From Armatimonadota bacterium (GTDB lineage Bacteria; Armatimonadota; Hebobacteria; Hebobacterales; WVXJ01), in contig WVXJ01000130.1 in the NCBI GenBank assembly GCA_011773575.1, forward strand, positions 31,936 to 41,936: a DNA stretch of 10,001 nucleotides, in the 5' to 3' direction. Below the pieces are notes generated by a model. It ran no database searches. It was not told the origin of the DNA and saw nothing but the letters and a program-made list of their open reading frames with translations. Positions 6,144 to 10,001 of the stretch are shown in pieces (the stretch's first letter is position 1; every line of letters begins with the position of its first letter). The position numbers were made by a program, and so were the translations under genes.

Positions 6144-7706
6144 TCAATGCCGGAAATGCCGCACTCCGGTGAAGACCATGGCCATATCGTTCGCCTCACA
6201 GGCGCGGACAGCCTCTTCGTCATTGCGCGAACCGCCCGGCTGGATGATCGCCTTCACACCGGCTTCCGCGGCTATCTGCACTGTGTCCGGGAATGGGAAG
6301 AACGCGTCACTCGCCAACACCGCGCCCCTGGTGCGGTCCCCCGCTCTTCGCAGCGCGGTCCGCGCCGCATCCACCCGGCTGGTGTCTCCTCCGCCGATGC
6401 CGACGGTCTTCTTCCCTTGAGCCAGCACAATGGAGTTCGATTTCGTATGTTTACACACCAGCCAGGCAAACTCCAGTGCGTCCATCTCTTCCGGAGTGGG
6501 CGGACGGCTGGTCGCCACCTTGAACTTCTCCGGGCTGTCCTTGTCAGGGGTCTGCCCCAACATGCCGCCACTTACCTGGCGCAGCATCAACTCATCACCC
6601 GCCTTCAAGTCCGGCAGCTCCAACAGCCGCAGATCCTTCTTGGCGGACAGAATCTTCACAGCTTCTGCTTCATATCCGGGAGCCAGCACACATTCCATGA
6701 AACCGTGTTTCTCGATCCCCTCCATGATCGCCTTCGCCGTGGTCGCGTCAACCTTTCTATTAAGGCCGATGATACCCCCAAATGAGGAAAGCGGGTCACT
6801 CGCCAGCGCGTCAATATAAGCCTGCAGCAGTGTCTCCGCCTGGGCCGCGCCGCAGGGGCTGTTGTGTTTGACAACAATTGCCGTAGGCTCATCGAACTCC
6901 CGCACAAAGCCCAACACGGTGTCCAAATCCAGATAATTATTGTAAGACAACTGCTTGCCCTGGAGTTGTTTCGCCGCCGCCAGGCCTATGTGTGCGCCTC
7001 CGGCTGTCTTATAGAAAGCGGCCTGCTGGTGAGGGTTCTCACCATAGCGCAAATCCTCCACCTTCTCATAAGCGAAGCGTATCTTCGCCGCCATTCCGCT
7101 TTCATCGCCGCCCAGGAGCCGCTTTCCCAGATAATCTGAAATCACCGCGTCATAAGCGCTGGTGCGGGTGAATACCTCCACCATCAACTTGGCACAGGTC
7201 TCCGCGGAGAGTTCGCCATTATTCGCCCGCAATTCCTCCAGAATCTCAGGATAGCGGTCCGGATTACAGACCACGGCGACATCCCGATAATTCTTCGCCG
7301 CCGAGCGCAGCATGGTGGGCCCGCCGATATCAATATTCTCTATCACATCCTCCAGGCTGACATTCGGCTTGGCGATGGTCGCCTCAAAGGGGTAAAGGTT
7401 CACCACCACCATATCAATCATCTGGATTCCCTGGGCCTTCGCCTGGGCCATATCTTCCGGGTTATCACGCCGTGCCAGCAGCCCGCCGTGGACTTTCGGG
7501 TGCAAGGTTTTTACGCGTCCGTCCATCATCTCCGGGAAACCCGTGTAATCCGAAATCTCCCGCACCTTGAGGCCGGCCTCGAAAAGCATCCTCGCGGTTC
7601 CGCCGGTGGAGAGAATTTCCACCCCGAACTCAGCCAGCCCGGCGGCAAACTCCTTCAGCCCCCGCTTGTCCCACACACTCATAATTGCAGTTCGAATCTT
7701 CGCCAT
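6144..7706 (-). CDS. purH: Bifunctional AICAR transformylase / IMP cyclohydrolase
   Basis: This cytosolic enzyme does the last two steps of IMP synthesis: it formylates AICAR with 10-formyl-tetrahydrofolate and then closes the ring to IMP. It has 520 residues, a normal PurH length. The N-terminal MGS-like cyclohydrolase domain (about 1-200) shows SVWDKRG (10-16), STGGTA (33-38) and KTLHPKVHGG (66-75). The C-terminal transformylase domain shows RYGENPHQ (220-227) and the KHNSPCG motif (280-286) with the catalytic Lys-His pair, and ends with the typical FTGVRHFRH. ATG at 7706 is preferred: GAGGAG (7721-7716) is nine bases upstream and the sequence MAKIRTAIMSVWDK begins as in homologues. An in-frame TTG at 7760 would add 18 unlike residues and lies very close to the likely transcription start. 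It heads the purH-glyA-BON operon from a strong promoter and is divergent from purL. Confidence 0.97.
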   Translation of the reverse strand: MAKIRTAIMSVWDKRGLKEFAAGLAEFGVEILSTGGTARMLFEAGLKVREISDYTGFPEMMDGRVKTLHPKVHGGLLARRDNPEDMAQAKAQGIQMIDMVVVNLYPFEATIAKPNVSLEDVIENIDIGGPTMLRSAAKNYRDVAVVCNPDRYPEILEELRANNGELSAETCAKLMVEVFTRTSAYDAVISDYLGKRLLGGDESGMAAKIRFAYEKVEDLRYGENPHQQAAFYKTAGGAHIGLAAAKQLQGKQLSYNNYLDLDTVLGFVREFDEPTAIVVKHNSPCGAAQAETLLQAYIDALASDPLSSFGGIIGLNRKVDATTAKAIMEGIEKHGFMECVLAPGYEAEAVKILSAKKDLRLLELPDLKAGDELMLRQVSGGMLGQTPDKDSPEKFKVATSRPPTPEEMDALEFAWLVCKHTKSNSIVLAQGKKTVGIGGGDTSRVDAARTALRRAGDRTRGAVLASDAFFPFPDTVQIAAEAGVKAIIQPGGSRNDEEAVRACEANDMAMVFTGVRHFRH

Positions 7707-7777
7707 TAATCGCTGCTCCTCAGAGTTACTTTGCTTTCGATTCTTCTCCGCGGAAAACAAAGAAGGAAAAACGCTTC

Positions 7778-7806
7778 AATATAACAACCGCCATTTGGGG
7801 TGTCAA
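7778..7806 (-). promoter_or_regulatory. Sigma-70 type promoter of the purH-glyA-BON operon
   Basis: On the minus strand a perfect TTGACA (7806-7801) is followed after exactly 17 bases by TATATT (7783-7778), five of six matches. Transcription would start near 7771 and leave a leader of about 65 bases before purH. The leader has a T-rich part but no clear riboswitch fold was recognised. Confidence 0.82.
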
Positions 7807-7829
7807 ATTGAGCAGCGAGTCTGGGGTTC

Positions 7830-7869
7830 AGAGTTGAGAGCGGTCGCAGGCAATGGGGCTCTCAACTCT
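7830..7869. repeat. 12-bp perfect inverted repeat between the divergent purL and purH promoters
   Basis: AGAGTTGAGAGC (7830-7841) and GCTCTCAACTCT (7858-7869) are exact reverse complements with 16 bases between. The pair lies almost midway between the two divergent -35 boxes (7806 and 7899). It could be an operator for a purine regulator acting on both promoters, a cruciform, or the remains of a dispersed repeat. It does not resemble the Bacillus PurBox (CCGAAC core) or, by eye, the E. coli PurR site. Confidence 0.6.
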
Positions 7870-7890
7870 TAACTCTCAACCCTCAACTCT
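7859..7890. repeat. Short direct repeats of CTCTCAAC type
   Basis: CTCTCAAC occurs at 7859-7866 and 7873-7880, with a near copy CCCTCAAC at 7880-7887, and the reverse complement GTTGAGAG at 7833-7840. Two of the copies are 14 bases apart. The tract is strongly pyrimidine-rich on the plus strand and is followed by a run of C (7891-7896) up to the purL -35 box. It may be an array of regulator half-sites or a decayed simple repeat. Confidence 0.5.
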
Positions 7891-7898
7891 CCCCCCTG

Positions 7899-7927
7899 TT
7901 GACCCAATCTTGTCATACGGCTATGAT
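7899..7927 (+). promoter_or_regulatory. Sigma-70 type promoter of purL
   Basis: TTGACC (7899-7904, five of six matches) is followed after 17 bases by TATGAT (7922-7927, five of six). Transcription would start near 7934, giving a leader of about 50 bases before purL. It points away from the purH promoter, and the 92 bases between the two -35 boxes carry the inverted and direct repeats. Confidence 0.78.
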
Positions 7928-7986
7928 GATAGAGCAGTTGAGCAATATTCGCCGCAGTTCTCTTTATTATTTAAGGAAGACCAACC

Positions 7987-10001
7987 ATGATTGATCCCCG
8001 GGTTTACCACGAACTCGGGCTGAGTGATGAAGAATATCAGCGCATCCTCAATGCCCTGGGGCGAGAGCCCACCCACGCAGAGTTGGCGATGTTCTCTGTG
8101 GAATGGTCGGAGCACTGCGGCTATCCGCGTTCCCGGCCGCTGCTCGGGCTTTTGCCGAGAGAGGGAAAATATCCCACCCGCGCAAAGGGAGAGGATGCCG
8201 GCGGAGTAGAAGTCGCCCCCGGCCTCTACTGCCTCTTCAAAATGGAAAGCCACAACCACCCTTCCCAGGTGGAGCCCAAACAGGGCGCGGCCACCGGTAT
8301 CGGCGGCATCATCCGCGATGTCTTCACTATGGGAGCCAGGCCTGTCGCGCTGATGGATTCACTCCGCTTCGGCCCGCTCTCCGACCCTCACGCGCGCTAC
8401 CTGCTCGCCGGAGTGGTTGACGGTATCCAGTTCTACGGCAACTGCCTGGGCGTTCCCACCGTTGGCGGTGAGATAGAGTTCAATGAGTGTTATCGGGGCA
8501 ATTGCCTCGTAAATGTAATGGCCGTAGGGATAGCGGAGGAGAACAAGATCGCCACCTCCGCCGCTCGGGGCAAAGGCAATCCCGTCCTCGTGGTGGGAAA
8601 CTCCACGGGCCGGGACGGTATCGGCGGGGCCAGCATCCTCGCCAGCCACGAGTTCGGCGAGAATGAAGAAAAGCGTCCCACCGTCCAAATCGGAGACCCC
8701 TTCACAGAGAAATGTCTCATCGAGGCCTGCCTGGAGGTTTTGGAAACCGGGGCCATCGTGGGCCTCAAAGACATGGGCGCGGCGGGAGTAACCTGCACCA
8801 CCTCGGAGATGTCGGCCGCGGGCGGGGTGGGAATGGATATTGAACTCCAGCGCATCCCGCGGCGGGAAGCGGGGATGGAGCCCTGGGAGATGCTGATGTC
8901 CGAATCCCAGGAGCGGATGCTGGTGGTCGCCGAGAAAGGCCGGGAGGATGAAGTAATCGGAGTCTTTAAGAAGTGGGGCCTGAATGCTTCCATTGTGGGA
9001 GAGGTCACCGATGACGGGCTGCTTACCATCCGCGACAATGGCGAGGTCGTGGCGAGCATAGATGCCGCCATGCTGGCAGACCCGCCCACCTACCATCTGC
9101 CGACAGAAGAGCCCGCTTATCTGCGTCCTCTCCAGGAGACCGATCTCAGTTCTGTGCCGGAGCCGGAGGATTATGCCGCGGTGCTGATGGCACTTCTCTC
9201 TTCTCCGAATATCGCCTCCAAGGCCTGGGCCTTCCGGCAATATGACCACATGATTCAGACCAACACAGTCGTCGCTCCCGGAGAAGGCGATGCCGCTGTG
9301 CTTCGCATCAAAGGATATAAAGAAGGAATCGGCATCACCACCGACGGAAACGGCCGCTACTGTTATCTGGACCCCTATCTGGGCGCGCAGTTGGTAATGG
9401 CGGAAGCCGCCCGCAATCTCGTTTGTGTGGGAGCGGATCCGGCCGGTATTACCGATTGCCTGAATTTCGGGAATCCGGAGAAGCCGGACCGCTTCTGGCA
9501 GTTCTCCAAATGTGTGGAGGGGATCGCCGACGCCTGCCGAACTCTGGGGGTGGCGGTGGTGAGCGGCAATGTATCATTTTATAATGAAGGGCCCGACAGC
9601 GCCGTCTATCCCACACCGGTCATCGGCATGGTGGGGGTTCTGAGAGATGTCACCCGCCACTGCAAGATGGGATTTCGCTCCACCGGAGAGGAGATATTCC
9701 TGCTCGGCAGGACAGAAGATGACCTTGGCGGAAGTGAGTATTTGAAACTCTGTCATGGGATGGAGGCGGGAAGTCCTCCCAAGTTGGACTGGGAACTGGA
9801 AAAGGGAGTACAGCAGGCCTGTCTGGAAATGATACAGAAAGGTTTGCTTTCCACTGCTCATGATTGCTCTCAAGGCGGGCTGGCGGTGACTCTGGCGGAG
9901 TGCTGTATTGCCGGCGGAGTGGGAGCGGACATTACTCTGCCCGATACCAAAGGGCTGCGGGCGGATACTCACTTGTTTGGAGAATCACCCTCCCGTATAG
10001 T
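7987..10001 (+). CDS. purL: Phosphoribosylformylglycinamidine synthase subunit PurL (3' end outside the window)
   Basis: This is the small-type PurL, the ATP-dependent subunit of FGAM synthase, which turns FGAR into FGAM using ammonia from the glutaminase PurQ, with PurS as the third subunit. The first 671 codons are present; small PurL proteins are about 720-750 residues, so only the end is missing. The frame is open throughout. Signatures are WSEHCGY (40-46) with the catalytic histidine H43, ESHNHP (87-92), GAATGIGGIIRD and TMGARPVALMDSLRFG, then in the second half GNVSFYNE, AHDCSQGGLAVTLAE and FGESPSR near the edge. The HCGY form matches the Thermotoga type and differs from the commoner HCSY. 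AAGGA (7973-7977) lies nine bases before the ATG. It has its own promoter, divergent from purH. purS and purQ, often just upstream, are not here, so they must lie elsewhere or downstream. Confidence 0.96.
   Translation, partial: MIDPRVYHELGLSDEEYQRILNALGREPTHAELAMFSVEWSEHCGYPRSRPLLGLLPREGKYPTRAKGEDAGGVEVAPGLYCLFKMESHNHPSQVEPKQGAATGIGGIIRDVFTMGARPVALMDSLRFGPLSDPHARYLLAGVVDGIQFYGNCLGVPTVGGEIEFNECYRGNCLVNVMAVGIAEENKIATSAARGKGNPVLVVGNSTGRDGIGGASILASHEFGENEEKRPTVQIGDPFTEKCLIEACLEVLETGAIVGLKDMGAAGVTCTTSEMSAAGGVGMDIELQRIPRREAGMEPWEMLMSESQERMLVVAEKGREDEVIGVFKKWGLNASIVGEVTDDGLLTIRDNGEVVASIDAAMLADPPTYHLPTEEPAYLRPLQETDLSSVPEPEDYAAVLMALLSSPNIASKAWAFRQYDHMIQTNTVVAPGEGDAAVLRIKGYKEGIGITTDGNGRYCYLDPYLGAQLVMAEAARNLVCVGADPAGITDCLNFGNPEKPDRFWQFSKCVEGIADACRTLGVAVVSGNVSFYNEGPDSAVYPTPVIGMVGVLRDVTRHCKMGFRSTGEEIFLLGRTEDDLGGSEYLKLCHGMEAGSPPKLDWELEKGVQQACLEMIQKGLLSTAHDCSQGGLAVTLAECCIAGGVGADITLPDTKGLRADTHLFGESPSRI

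Noticed and set aside
7707..7760. N-terminal extension of PurH from a TTG at 7760
   Set aside because: The extra 18 residues do not look like PurH, the TTG is about 18 bases from the -10 box, and the ATG at 7706 has a good GAGGAG site.
7830..7890. Possible small CRISPR-like or tandem array in the purL/purH gap
   Set aside because: The copies are only 8 to 12 bases, irregularly spaced and have no spacer-length intervals or cas genes.
8359..9249. Minus-strand open frame of 296 codons opposite purL
   Set aside because: purL motifs run through the whole span on the plus strand; this is its shadow.

Overview
The window is a GC-rich stretch of bacterial chromosome that is almost fully coding. Genes have Shine-Dalgarno sites (GGAGG, GAGGAG, GAGGTGA) 4 to 9 bases before ATG, and three promoters match the sigma-70/sigma-A consensus closely. 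No mobile element, tRNA, rRNA or CRISPR array was seen. The enzymes are housekeeping types and do not fix the taxon. An uncultivated GC-rich lineage (for example Armatimonadota or Chloroflexota-like) is only a guess from the style of SHMT and of the zinc-ribbon/TPR protein.

Left part (1-1300, minus strand): a class V PLP aminotransferase of the alanine/serine-glyoxylate type has its own strong promoter. It is coupled through a TAATG stop-start overlap to a gene that leaves the window after 22 codons; that gene has a very basic, Thr-rich N-terminus.

Middle (1300-4530): a structured non-coding stretch, then two divergent genes that are both membrane-anchored and both carry zinc-ribbon cysteines. 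The minus-strand gene is a 121-residue protein with one TM helix and four cysteine pairs. The plus-strand gene is a 761-residue protein with an N-terminal zinc ribbon, two TM helices and about 16 TPR units. A long imperfect hairpin lies between them. The TPR gene converges on the next operon at a perfect 11-bp inverted repeat, probably a two-way terminator.

Right part (4556-10001): a minus-strand operon purH-glyA-BON, read from a TTGACA/TATATT promoter, is divergent from purL, which has a TTGACC/TATGAT promoter and runs off the right edge. PurL acts mid-pathway in de novo purine synthesis and PurH does the last two steps. GlyA feeds one-carbon units to the tetrahydrofolate pool used by the AICAR transformylase half of PurH. 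The 92 bp between the two -35 boxes hold a nearly centred 12-bp inverted repeat and several CTCTCAAC-type repeats, the most suggestive regulatory structure in the window.

The best candidates for undescribed biology are the divergent pair of zinc-ribbon membrane proteins and the repeat-bearing purL/purH control region. No clearly new multi-gene system, such as a defence or biosynthetic cluster, is evident.
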